Shown here: piece after piece, positions 55,860-64,000 of the stretch | Layout of the letters: the number at the start of each line of letters is the position of its first letter | Position numbering within the stretch: the first letter of the stretch is position 1 | Translations under genes and position numbers: made by a program | Source of the DNA: SZUA-36 sp963801195 | GTDB lineage: Bacteria; Pseudomonadota; Gammaproteobacteria; Xanthomonadales; SZUA-36 | NCBI GenBank assembly: GCA_963801195.1 | Contig: CAWDDX010000005.1 | Coordinates: forward strand, 62,001 to 126,000 | Reading direction: 5' to 3' | DNA: 64,000 bases | Notes under the pieces: generated by a model | The model's database searches: none | What the model was told of the DNA's origin: nothing | The model's input: the letters and a program-made list of their open reading frames with translations, nothing else

Positions 55860-58176
55860 ATGAAAAGAAATATTCTAGCGTCCTCGTCGGCGCTCCTATT
55901 TTTTGCTTTATCAGGTCCTGCTTTCGCGCAGACACCAGATTCCGCTTCGGACCAGGAAGTTGGATTGGAACTGGAGGAAGTTATCGTCACTGCGACGCGA
56001 CGCGAGGTGGCCCTGCAGGACGTGCCATTGAGCATCACCGCCTTTTCGCAGGATGAGCTGATCGAAAAGGGTATCGTCAATTACCAGGGACTGGCATACA
56101 ACACGCCAGGCGTGATTCTCAACAGGCAAACCCAGAACTTCAACAACTTCTAGCGTGCGCGGTATCGCGACCAACGGCTACAACGCGGGCCTACAGAGTA
56201 CGGTGGCCATATATATCGACGAACTGCCGATCTCGTCAAACGGAAACTCCACTATCCTGGATCCGAACCTGTTTGACGTCGAGCGCGTCGAGTTTCTGCG
56301 CGGCCCGCAGGGCACCTTGTTCGGTTCCAATTCCCTGGCCGGTGCCGTGCGTTTTATCAACAAGAATCCCAACCTGAACGAGTGGGATTCAACGGTTCTC
56401 GTGGATTGGGGCCTGACGGACGGGGATTCGTTCCGGCAGCGTTACAACGGCATGGTGAATATTCCGTTGGTCAAAGATAAGCTTGCTCTGCGTCTGGTTG
56501 GTTTCTTACCGGAATGAAGAAGGCTGGGTGGACAATATAGGAACGGGAGTCAAAAACTCAAATCAATTAAACGACGTTGGCGGCCGGGCAATATTGCTTT
56601 GGGAACCGACCGAAAAGTTTTACCTGCGTGCCTTGTACATGATGGAGGACAGTGAACCCGAAGACTCTTCGCTGATAAATCCCGACTATGGTGACAAGAT
56701 ACGACTTTCGGACCAACCGGACGAATTCAAGGGTTATATTGATAATTACAATATCACGATGGGTTATGATTTCGGCGGTGCCGACCTGACGAGTTCATCG
56801 ACCTGGTCGGATTACAAGGGTGATTTCATCGTCGATCTTGCCGGCACTTTCGCCCAGGCAATTCCGTTTGCCCTTGACGCCGTCGCCTGGGATGAAAGCT
56901 TCGTCGAAGAGATCCGGCTGGTCTCCGATTCGGGCGGCAAAGTTCGACTGGGTGGTCGGCGGTTACTATAACTACAAGCGGCGGGACGTCGATTATGACT
57001 ATCGCTCCAACATCCCGTTTCTCGATGCGAGAGGTATTACCGGGTTGCCCAACCCGCCTTATTATCAGCAGTTTCAATCCTATTTCATCACACACGAAAC
57101 AGCAGGGTTCGGCGAGCTGACCTGTAACTTCAACGACAAATTCTGGGTGACCGGCGGGCTGCGCTACACCTCCAGCGACGTGCAGGGTTTCACCCAACGC
57201 AGGTGGCTATAACAGCGTCTTTTACAGTCCATATCCAGGTGTGGCGCCTACTAACTACTTTGGCGTTGCCCTTGCTCCGGCTTACTACAACCCGGAAGCC
57301 GTGATAGTCCCGGTTGAGGCCGCGGTGGGTGAAAAGGGCAAGGAGAGCGGTTTCTCCTACAAGTTCAGCGTTTCCTACAAGCCCAGGGAAAACCTGACCA
57401 CCTATGCGACGGTTTCCACCGGCTTCCGCACACCCGTGGTGAACGCCCGTGCGGGCTCGGTAAGCCAATACGACCCCACTGACATCGTCATTCCCGACGG
57501 GGCGGATTCGGATGATCTGACCAACTACGAAATAGGCATCAAGGGCGACTTGTCTCGACAACAGGCTGACAGCCCACATCGCGGGCTATTACATCGACTG
57601 GAACAACATCCAGGTCCAGGCCAACCGCGTGTCCGACACCATCCAGTTCGCGACCAACATCGGCGGGGCGAAGAGCAAGGGTATTGAACTCGAACTTGCA
57701 TTATTATCCCGACCCCCGATCTTCTGCTCGCTTTCAACGGTTCGTGGAACAATGCCAAGGTGACCAAGTTGTCGGAGGAAGAGGCGGCAATATCCGGTGC
57801 TGAAATGGGCTCGAAAATGGCATTTCCTGAATGGCAGGGCTCGATATACCTGAAGTGGGACTTTGATGTCGGCGCAGACAATAAAGGCTTTTTCACCACC
57901 AATGTGATGTACGTTGATGGATATCCCAATATGTTTCCGAATGTGCCGGGCCAACCGGGCGTGCCTGTCGCCCAGTATGGTGAAACCGAGGCTTACACCC
58001 TTGTGAATATGACCCTGGGCTCGTCGATCGGTGAGAAATGGACGCTGACGGGCTACATTGAAAACCTGTTCGACGATGATTCGCTCATTTACATTCATCC
58101 TGAAGCCTTCATTGATGGCCGCTACGGGATACCGGTACCCCGCACCTATGGCGTGCGTCTGGAGTACCGTTACTAG
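55860..58176 (+). CDS. TonB-dependent receptor broken by about seven +1 frameshifts
   Basis: The ATG at 55860 opens a signal peptide (LASSSALLFFALSGPAFAQ). The TonB box LEEVIVTATR and plug (QDVPLSITAFSQDELIEKG, VERVEFLRGPQGTLFGSNS) follow, then barrel strands to the end YGIPVPRTYGVRLEYRY. The frame slips near 56146, 56508, 56942, 57194, 57551, 57690 and 57714. Each slip is mended by dropping one base, mostly within AA, TT, AAA, CCC or CCCCC. The rejoined protein is about 770 residues with all receptor motifs intact. Substitution-type decay is not seen. Either this stretch was poorly base-called or the gene died recently. Its neighbours suggest uptake of an esterase substrate. Confidence 0.8.
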
Positions 58177-58222
58177 TCCTGGAATGCCTTCCAGCTTATT
58201 TTAGGGCTTGTAGGATGATGCC

Positions 58223-58248
58223 GGCGGCGCTGCAATTGCAGCGCCGCC
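58223..58248. terminator. 26-base perfect GC-rich palindrome after the second receptor
   Basis: A perfectly self-complementary 26-mer: an 11-bp GC-rich stem (GGCGGCGCTGC) around AATT, 47 bases after the receptor stop and 59 before the next ATG. There is no T-run, so it may be a rho-aided terminator or an mRNA hairpin, or a protein-binding palindrome. Confidence 0.6.
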
Positions 58249-58306
58249 AGGTGGTCGCCCCGGCGGTTGTTTGCAGTATTGTTCACCCCCCAAAATGGAA
58301 AGGTCC

Positions 58307-59944
58307 ATGAAGCCAGGAATCAAAATCGTGCCGGGTCTTGTTCTCACCATCCTGATCAACTTGGTACCGATGTTGACGGTTGCCAGCGACAGCGAAATGT
58401 CCGTGACCTTTCAACGGGTACAGCTTGACGGAGAGACATGGGAAGGCGTTTGGAAAGATGATGGCGCCGGCTACGCGGTGTTCAGGGGAATACCCTTCGC
58501 TGCCCCGCCCGTGGGTGATCGCCGCTGGCAGCCACCGGCACCGCGTACACCAGTGCCCGGTGTGCACATGGCCAAGGCAAACGGCGCTGCGTGTATCCAG
58601 ACCCAACGCCTGGTGAAATGGGATCGCAGTATCTACAAGGCTTTTGGGCTGGATGAAAGCCGGGTGCCGGATTTGATGAACATCTCCGAAGACTGTCTGT
58701 ACCTCAATGTTTGGACTCCCTCTAGAGAGCAAGGCAAAAAACTGCCGGTAATGGTATGGATTTACGGTGGCAGCAATCGTGCCGGCTGGGCACACCAGTC
58801 CTGGTACGATGGCGCAAGCCTGGCAAAACGCGGCGTGATCTCGGTGTTTATCAACTACCGCGTTGGCGTATTTGGATGGATGTCGCACCCTGCATTGAGC
58901 AGCGAGTCGGCCAATGGTGTATCCGGCAACTACGCAATACTGGACCAGGTGGCGGCGCTCAAGTGGGTGAAACGAAATATCGGCCAGTTTGGCGGCGATT
59001 CGGATCGGGTCACGATTGCTGGCGAATCCGCCGGCGGCGTAAACGTGGCTACCCTGCTGGCGTCACCACTGGCCAAGGGTCTGTTCAAACGCGCCATCAT
59101 CCAGTCAGGTGGATTCCCGGGTAAGGTCGATCTCGAGGAAAACGAAGCGCTGGGCACCAAAATCGTGGCCCACCTGGGTGTGGATCCAGCCGCCGACACC
59201 ACGAAAATGCTAACGGATATGCGGGCTCTGGGAGCGGAGGATGTCCTGCTCGCCTCAAATGCAGTCCGCGGCCTGACGGGTTACGGCCCGGTGATCGACG
59301 GTTACGTCTTGCCGGCGCCGACCATGGATATTTACGGGCAGGAAACGGACCACCCGGGCGAGGTAATGATCGGCGTCGACGCCAATGAAGCCAGCCTGTT
59401 CATGTCAAGCTTTTATGCGTACAGACAAGGTGGAGAACTCGGTGAAAAGGAATATGCCCGGGCTCTTGCTATCTATGCGGCCGATGAGGACGGGCAGCGC
59501 TCGCTGAGGAGCATGCTCGATTCCGAAGGTGATTTGTACAGGCGGATTGAGCGCTTGCATACACTTGGCTGGTTTATGTGTCCGTCAATTGCCGCCGCCA
59601 AACAACTCGCGGGGTCCGGACACAAGGTCTATTACTACTACTTCACCCGCGAGCGGGAAGGGCAGAACACGTGGATCGGCGCGCATCACGCAGCCGAAAT
59701 CATGTATGTCTTTGACACCGGCAACCACATTTTTCCAAGCAATGATATTGACGTTGCACTGAGCCAGGCAATGGGCGATTACTGGGCCAATTTCATGGCA
59801 AAGGGCGACCCTAACGGTGATGGTTATCCGCGCTGGCCGGTGTTTGAATCGGACTCCCGATTCTATATGACCCTTGGGGATGACCTGTCGCCAGACCAAA
59901 ACCTCGAATCGGCCTCGTGTGGATTCATGAAAATCCCGTATTGA
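58307..59944 (+). CDS. Secreted type-B carboxylesterase
   Basis: 545 residues. The ATG at 58307 gives a signal peptide (KIVPGLVLTILINLVPMLTVAS). FRGIPFAAPPVGDRRWQPP, EDCLYLNVWTP and WIYGGSNRAGW precede the nucleophile Ser241 in GESAGG. A Glu/Asp and the His in GAHHAAEIMYVF complete the triad. It is distinct from the esterase at 47037 (different insert SIYKAFGLDESRVPDL). It lies behind the second TonB receptor and 27 bases before the acyl-CoA dehydrogenase, tying ester cleavage to beta-oxidation. Confidence 0.9.
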   Translation: MKPGIKIVPGLVLTILINLVPMLTVASDSEMSVTFQRVQLDGETWEGVWKDDGAGYAVFRGIPFAAPPVGDRRWQPPAPRTPVPGVHMAKANGAACIQTQRLVKWDRSIYKAFGLDESRVPDLMNISEDCLYLNVWTPSREQGKKLPVMVWIYGGSNRAGWAHQSWYDGASLAKRGVISVFINYRVGVFGWMSHPALSSESANGVSGNYAILDQVAALKWVKRNIGQFGGDSDRVTIAGESAGGVNVATLLASPLAKGLFKRAIIQSGGFPGKVDLEENEALGTKIVAHLGVDPAADTTKMLTDMRALGAEDVLLASNAVRGLTGYGPVIDGYVLPAPTMDIYGQETDHPGEVMIGVDANEASLFMSSFYAYRQGGELGEKEYARALAIYAADEDGQRSLRSMLDSEGDLYRRIERLHTLGWFMCPSIAAAKQLAGSGHKVYYYYFTREREGQNTWIGAHHAAEIMYVFDTGNHIFPSNDIDVALSQAMGDYWANFMAKGDPNGDGYPRWPVFESDSRFYMTLGDDLSPDQNLESASCGFMKIPY

Positions 59945-59971
59945 GGTGGTTCGAACCGGGAGCTGAATCGC

Positions 59972-61750
59972 ATGAGTGACTTTCGTTTTGCGTATAAAGA
60001 CGCTGAATTCCTGCTCGGGCATGTCCTTGATTTTGAGCAGTTTTGCGTGGCCGCCGGTCTGAAAGAGGTCAATACGGAACTGGTCCTCGCCATACTGGAG
60101 GAAGCGGGCCGGTTTGGCAGCGAGGTGCTGGCGCCCCTTAATACCGTTGGCGACCGGCTGGGCGTCACACTGGAAGACGACGGCGTGCACGAAACACCGG
60201 GGTTTGCCGAGGCTTACCGGCAATACGCCGAAAACGGCTGGGCTGCCCTGACCGGCGCCGAAGCCTATGGCGGCCAGGGCATGCCGAAAGTGGTTGGGGC
60301 CGCAGTCACCGAAATCTGGTATACCGCCTGTGTCGCCTTTTCGCTCAGCACGTTGTTGACGAGCAGCCTGACAGAGACGCTTGCGGCGCATGGTTCGGAA
60401 AAACTGAAGGACACTTACATGCCCGACCTCGTGAGTGGCAATTGGATGGGGACCATGTGCCTGACCGAACCAGCGGCAGGTTCCGATCTCGCAGCGGTTT
60501 CCTGCAAGGCAGTTCCGCAGTGCGACCATTACCTGCTGACGGGCCAGAAAATTTTCATTACCTGGGGCGACCACCGGATGTGCGAAAACATCGTCCACCT
60601 GGTGCTGGCGCGTTTGCCGGATGCACCCGTGGGCGTGAAGGGCATTTCCGTGTTCCTGGTGCCCAAGTTTCTGCTCGATGAGAATGGCCTACCCGGCACG
60701 CGCAACGATGTGCATTGCACGGGGATTGAGCACAAGCTGGGGATACACGGAAGCCCGACCTGCACGATGAATTTCGGCGACAACGGCGGCGCGGTAGGCT
60801 ACATGGTGGGTCAGCCGAACAGCGGCTTGATGGCCATGTTCACGATGATGAACGATGCCCGCCAGGGCGTGGGTATCCAGAGCCTCGGTGTGTCCGCTCG
60901 CTCGTACCAACAGGCCGTTGCCTATGCCAGGGAGCGTTTACAGGGTACGCGCAAGGACGGTTCGCGCTACCCGATCATCGAATTTCCCGACGTGCGGCGC
61001 ATGCTGATGCTGATGAAAGCGGCCACCGAAGCAATGCGCGGCCTGATCTACATCGCGGCGGCCGAAGTCGACCGTATTCACCTGGCGAAGGATGCAGAGG
61101 AAGCCGGCCGGCACACGGCCCGGACGGGTGTCTATACACCGATCGTCAAGGGCTGGATCTCGGAGTTGTCCCAGGAAGTCACCTACCTGGGTGTCCAGGT
61201 CCACGGCGGTATGGGCTATATCGAGGAAACGGGCAGCGCCCAGCACTACCGCGATGCACGTATCATGAGTATTTACGAGGGCACCAACGGGATCCAGGCA
61301 CTCGACCTGGCCATTCGCAAAACACTGGGCGACCGGGGAGAGGCCGTTGAAAACCTGTTCAACGAGATCGATGAAACAGCCGGCGAAATGTCACGTGTCG
61401 ATGGTCTTTCCACGATGGCCGCGTCATTGAGTGAAGCGGTCAGGCTTGGCGGGGAAGCCATGGCCTGGCTGCTCGAACATGCAACAGTGGACAGGAATAT
61501 CGCAGGAGGCGCCAGCGTCAACTACATGATGCTGATGGGCTACCTGTGTGGTGGTTGGGTGATGGGGAAATCGGCTCTGAAAGCGAGTCAATTGCTGCAG
61601 AAGAGTATGGCTGATCAAAACTTTCTACGTACAAAGCAGGTCACGGCGCAATTTTATTTTGACCACTTTATGCCACGTGCAGCCAGTCACCTGGCAATGA
61701 TCAGGGCAGGTAACGAAAGCATGATGACGCTGGCTGAGGACCAGTTTTGA
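59972..61750 (+). CDS. Acyl-CoA dehydrogenase
   Basis: FAD-dependent oxidation of an acyl-CoA to the 2-enoyl-CoA. The 592 residues correspond to the longer bacterial type with an extra C-terminal domain. LTEPAAGSDLAAV and the FITWGDHRM segment bind FAD. HGGMGYIEETG is a family signature, and Glu436 (IYEGTNGIQ) is the likely catalytic base. Short and medium chain or aromatic side-chain substrates are possible; the sequence does not say. It is transcribed towards the SDR gene, convergently. Confidence 0.92.
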   Translation: MSDFRFAYKDAEFLLGHVLDFEQFCVAAGLKEVNTELVLAILEEAGRFGSEVLAPLNTVGDRLGVTLEDDGVHETPGFAEAYRQYAENGWAALTGAEAYGGQGMPKVVGAAVTEIWYTACVAFSLSTLLTSSLTETLAAHGSEKLKDTYMPDLVSGNWMGTMCLTEPAAGSDLAAVSCKAVPQCDHYLLTGQKIFITWGDHRMCENIVHLVLARLPDAPVGVKGISVFLVPKFLLDENGLPGTRNDVHCTGIEHKLGIHGSPTCTMNFGDNGGAVGYMVGQPNSGLMAMFTMMNDARQGVGIQSLGVSARSYQQAVAYARERLQGTRKDGSRYPIIEFPDVRRMLMLMKAATEAMRGLIYIAAAEVDRIHLAKDAEEAGRHTARTGVYTPIVKGWISELSQEVTYLGVQVHGGMGYIEETGSAQHYRDARIMSIYEGTNGIQALDLAIRKTLGDRGEAVENLFNEIDETAGEMSRVDGLSTMAASLSEAVRLGGEAMAWLLEHATVDRNIAGGASVNYMMLMGYLCGGWVMGKSALKASQLLQKSMADQNFLRTKQVTAQFYFDHFMPRAASHLAMIRAGNESMMTLAEDQF

Positions 61751-61827
61751 CGGGAGGAGCTTTTCCCGGGTTGCCAATACCCCGTTTACCGGGATAAGGG
61801 GTTCTGCAAAGTAATCGGCCGTTGCAC

Positions 61828-62601
61828 CTACCTGATAAGTGCGGCTGTGTGCGCGCCGTCGACCGGTAAAATTACCCCGTTGACAAACGAACCGGCGTCG
61901 GACGACAGCATGATAACCGGGCCCAGCAGTTCCTGGACGTTTCCCGCCCTCCGCGCTGGGGTTCGTATCAGGAAATCCTGCCCCTCCCCGGAAAGGAGAT
62001 AGTCTTCATTGATTTCGGTAACGAACCAGCCAGGGGCGATGCCATTGACACGGATGTTGTAACGTCCAAGATCTAAAGCCATAGCACGGGTCAGTTGCAC
62101 CACCGCACCCTTGGAAGCGCAGTAAGCCGTATAACCCGAGCGGGCGCCGAGGCCCAGCACCGAGGCGATGTTGACGATGCTGCCTGGTTTTGCCGCATCC
62201 ACCATGCGCTGCGCGGTTTGCCGGGCAATATTCCAGACCCCTTTGAAATTGGTGTCCATGATCGAGTCCCGGCTCTCGTCCTCGGTTTTCAAAAACGGTT
62301 TAGGATCGGCCACACCGGCATTGTTGATCACGACATCGACGACACCGAACCGGGCTTCCGCCTGGTCCAGCGCAAGCCGAATACTGTCTTTGTCGGTGAC
62401 GTCGATACGCACGGCCATCGCCTGGCCGCCTTCAGCCTCTATTTCTGCCGCCAATCGTTCGAGGTGTTCGATACGCCTGGCGGCGGCTACGACCGCCGCG
62501 CCGGCCTGCGCCAGTCCCCTGGCGACGGCGTGTCCGATCCCGCTGGAGGCTCCGGTAACCAGGGCGATTTTTCCGTTCAAAGAAAATTCATCGAGTACCA
62601 C
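61828..62601 (-). CDS. Short-chain dehydrogenase/reductase
   Basis: Classical SDR of 257 residues. The GTG at 62601 has GGAG eight bases upstream; the longer frame from 62673 lies within the thiolase end and is rejected. The cofactor motif TGASSGIG is at 16-23 and NNAG near 93-96. The catalytic Ser147, Tyr160 and Lys164 (YCASK) are all present. It starts 24 bases after the thiolase stop, so it belongs to the same beta-oxidation operon, perhaps as 3-hydroxyacyl-CoA dehydrogenase. Confidence 0.88.
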   Translation of the reverse strand: MVLDEFSLNGKIALVTGASSGIGHAVARGLAQAGAAVVAAARRIEHLERLAAEIEAEGGQAMAVRIDVTDKDSIRLALDQAEARFGVVDVVINNAGVADPKPFLKTEDESRDSIMDTNFKGVWNIARQTAQRMVDAAKPGSIVNIASVLGLGARSGYTAYCASKGAVVQLTRAMALDLGRYNIRVNGIAPGWFVTEINEDYLLSGEGQDFLIRTPARRAGNVQELLGPVIMLSSDAGSFVNGVILPVDGAHTAALIR

Positions 62602-62624
62602 GTTGTATTCTCCGGGTTTTTTTG

Positions 62625-63809
62625 TCAGGCTATTTCGAACAAGCCTGCCGCACCCATACCGCCACCGACGCACATGGTGACCACGACGTATCTGACCCCG
62701 CGGCGTTTGCCCTCGATCAAGGCATGACCCACCAGGCGCGCACCTGTCATGCCATAGGGGTGGCCAACTGAAATTCCACCGCCATCGACGTTGTAAATAT
62801 CGGGGTCAATACCGAGGTGCTCGCGGCAGTACAGCGCCTGGACTGCAAAGGCCTCATTCAACTCCCACAGGCCGATATCGCCGATTTTCAAATCATGCTG
62901 TTTCAGCAGTTTGGGTATGGCATAGATCGGCGCAATGCCCATCTCTTCCGGCGCATTGCCAGCCACTGCCATACCACGGTAAATTCCCAGTGGTTGCAGG
63001 CCTCTTTGTTCGGCAAGCTTGCTTTCCATCAGGACGCAGGCCGAAGCGCCATCGGACAGTTGGCTGGCATTTCCCGCCGTGATGCAACCGCCTTCGATCA
63101 CAGGTTTTAAACTTTGCAGACCTTCAAGCGTTGTGCCGGGCCGGTTGCCCTCGTCCTTGTCCAGCGTGACCTGCCGGTAACTCACCTGCTTGGTCACCTT
63201 GTCCACCACCGCCATTTGCGTGGTGATCGCGACGATTTCATCGTCAAACCTGCCGGCCTCTTGCGCCGCGGCGGTGCGTAGCTGGGACTGCAATGCGTAT
63301 TCATCCTGCGCGTCCCGGCTGACATTGTAGGTTTTGGCGACGTGTTCCGCGGTTAACAGCATTGGCATGTAAATGTGCGGTTCGTTTTTCATTGCATTTT
63401 CATCGGTTGCTTCGCTGACCCATTGAAAATACTGGTTCTGGACGGCGGAAATGTTCTCCTGGCCACCGGCCAGGACGATATTCTGGCCATCCACCATGAT
63501 CTGTTTTGCCGCGGTCGCTATGGCCATCAGGCCGGAAGAACACTGGCGATCGATGGTTTGCGCGGGGACCGTGTTTGGCAAACCCGCCGCCAGCACCGCA
63601 TTGCGGGCAATATTACTGCCGGCGGTACCTGCGGTTAGCACGGAACCCATGACGGCGTCATCGATTTCTGATCCTTCAATACCTGCCCGTTCGACCGCGT
63701 GTTTGATGGCGTGACCGAGCAGGGTAGGTGATTTTATGTTGTTCAATGACCCACGGTAGGCTTTTCCCATACCCGTGCGGGCTGTGGATACTACAACGGC
63801 TTCTTTCAT
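62625..63809 (-). CDS. Acetyl-CoA acyltransferase (thiolase)
   Basis: 394-residue thiolase that cleaves 3-ketoacyl-CoA with CoA, or the reverse. The acylated Cys90 lies in DRQCSSG. His350 (GGISVGHPYGMTG) and Cys380 (VTMCVGGGMGAAG) complete the site. The enzyme is of the FadA/acetyl-CoA acetyltransferase type. It follows a FadB-like gene on the same strand with 76 bases between, giving the usual multienzyme-thiolase pair. Confidence 0.93.
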   Translation of the reverse strand: MKEAVVVSTARTGMGKAYRGSLNNIKSPTLLGHAIKHAVERAGIEGSEIDDAVMGSVLTAGTAGSNIARNAVLAAGLPNTVPAQTIDRQCSSGLMAIATAAKQIMVDGQNIVLAGGQENISAVQNQYFQWVSEATDENAMKNEPHIYMPMLLTAEHVAKTYNVSRDAQDEYALQSQLRTAAAQEAGRFDDEIVAITTQMAVVDKVTKQVSYRQVTLDKDEGNRPGTTLEGLQSLKPVIEGGCITAGNASQLSDGASACVLMESKLAEQRGLQPLGIYRGMAVAGNAPEEMGIAPIYAIPKLLKQHDLKIGDIGLWELNEAFAVQALYCREHLGIDPDIYNVDGGGISVGHPYGMTGARLVGHALIEGKRRGVRYVVVTMCVGGGMGAAGLFEIA

Positions 63810-63885
63810 AATGATTTCCTCAACTGATCAGAGTAAAGAACATGTGCCTTTGCCAAAAATGTAGTTTAGGTTTTCCAGGATCTGT

Positions 63886-64000
63886 CTACAGGGCCTGGTT
63901 GCCGGCATCGTAATCCCTGAAATTCCTGCCTTCGCTGGCCAGCCTGGCCAGAAGCGGCGCGGGCCTGAACCACATTTCACCGTAATCCCCCAGTTGTTTG
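63886..64000 (-). CDS. C-terminal end of a FadB-like 3-hydroxyacyl-CoA dehydrogenase/enoyl-CoA hydratase
   Basis: The last 38 codons read GEMWFRPAPLLARLASEGRN and end NQAL. The pattern YGxxWxPAPLLxxLAxEG is the conserved C-terminus of the beta-oxidation multifunctional protein. The rest lies outside the window. Its position before a thiolase fits fadB-fadA order. Confidence 0.6.
   Translation of the reverse strand, partial: KQLGDYGEMWFRPAPLLARLASEGRNFRDYDAGNQAL

Noticed and set aside
56140..57720. Programmed +1 frameshifting in the second TonB receptor
   Set aside because: Seven sites with no shared slippery motif or stimulator; the only common point is short homopolymers.
1..64000. CRISPR array, prophage or biosynthetic cluster
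   Set aside because: No spaced identical repeats of CRISPR type, no phage structural or replication genes and no PKS/NRPS-like genes are visible.

Overview
The window reads as the chromosome of a free-living, probably marine or soil gammaproteobacterium. The first half carries a conserved housekeeping order: map-glnD-dapD-arsC-like-dapE, clpB, proB-proA, fmdB-like-aspS, then yebC-ruvC-ruvA-ruvB-ybgC-tolQ-tolR-tolA-tolB-pal-cpoB-queE-queC-tRNA-Lys, with the RND efflux pair at the left edge. I cannot name the genus. TonB receptors next to secreted esterases, and beta-oxidation genes on the right, resemble oligotrophic marine or soil gammaproteobacteria. This is inference.

Layout. 1-4296 (-): RND permease and its membrane fusion protein, both interrupted by single-base frameshifts. 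4527-10372 (+): methionine aminopeptidase, the PII-uridylyltransferase GlnD (one frameshift), and lysine/diaminopimelate genes dapD and dapE around an ArsC-like gene. 10397-17751: rhodanese, ClpB, and a minus-strand run of an M49-like lipoprotein followed by proB and proA. 18005-31577 (+): AspRS, RarD, the Holliday-junction RuvABC proteins, the complete Tol-Pal envelope system and two queuosine genes. 31647-33746: a tRNA-Lys gene whose last 45 bp are repeated 2 kb downstream. The islet between them holds one Fic-type gene and four 24-bp-phased repeats.

33869-64000 is accessory and catabolic. It holds a hemerythrin-like protein, a secreted beta-helix-like protein, decayed genes (a MetX-like hydrolase, two IS481-like transposase N-termini, an esterase and a beta-lactamase-fold hydrolase), an acyl-CoA ligase, a TetR regulator and two TonB receptors. 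It also holds five hydrolases: a beta-lactamase-fold/alpha-beta hydrolase fusion, two type-B carboxylesterases, a CocE-like hydrolase and a beta-lactamase-fold/FG-GAP protein. An MFS transporter, an acyl-CoA dehydrogenase, an SDR, a thiolase and the tail of a FadB-like protein complete it. A plausible combined role is outer-membrane uptake of an ester-containing compound, hydrolysis in the periplasm or outside, import, CoA activation and beta-oxidation. The substrate cannot be read from sequence.

Quality note. About a dozen reading-frame breaks (RND pair, glnD, second TonB receptor) are each repaired by removing one base, usually from a short homopolymer. This points to base-calling insertions rather than gene death. 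The decayed genes at 36.4-41.0 kb are different: they have truncations and a nonsense change, and look like real pseudogenes.
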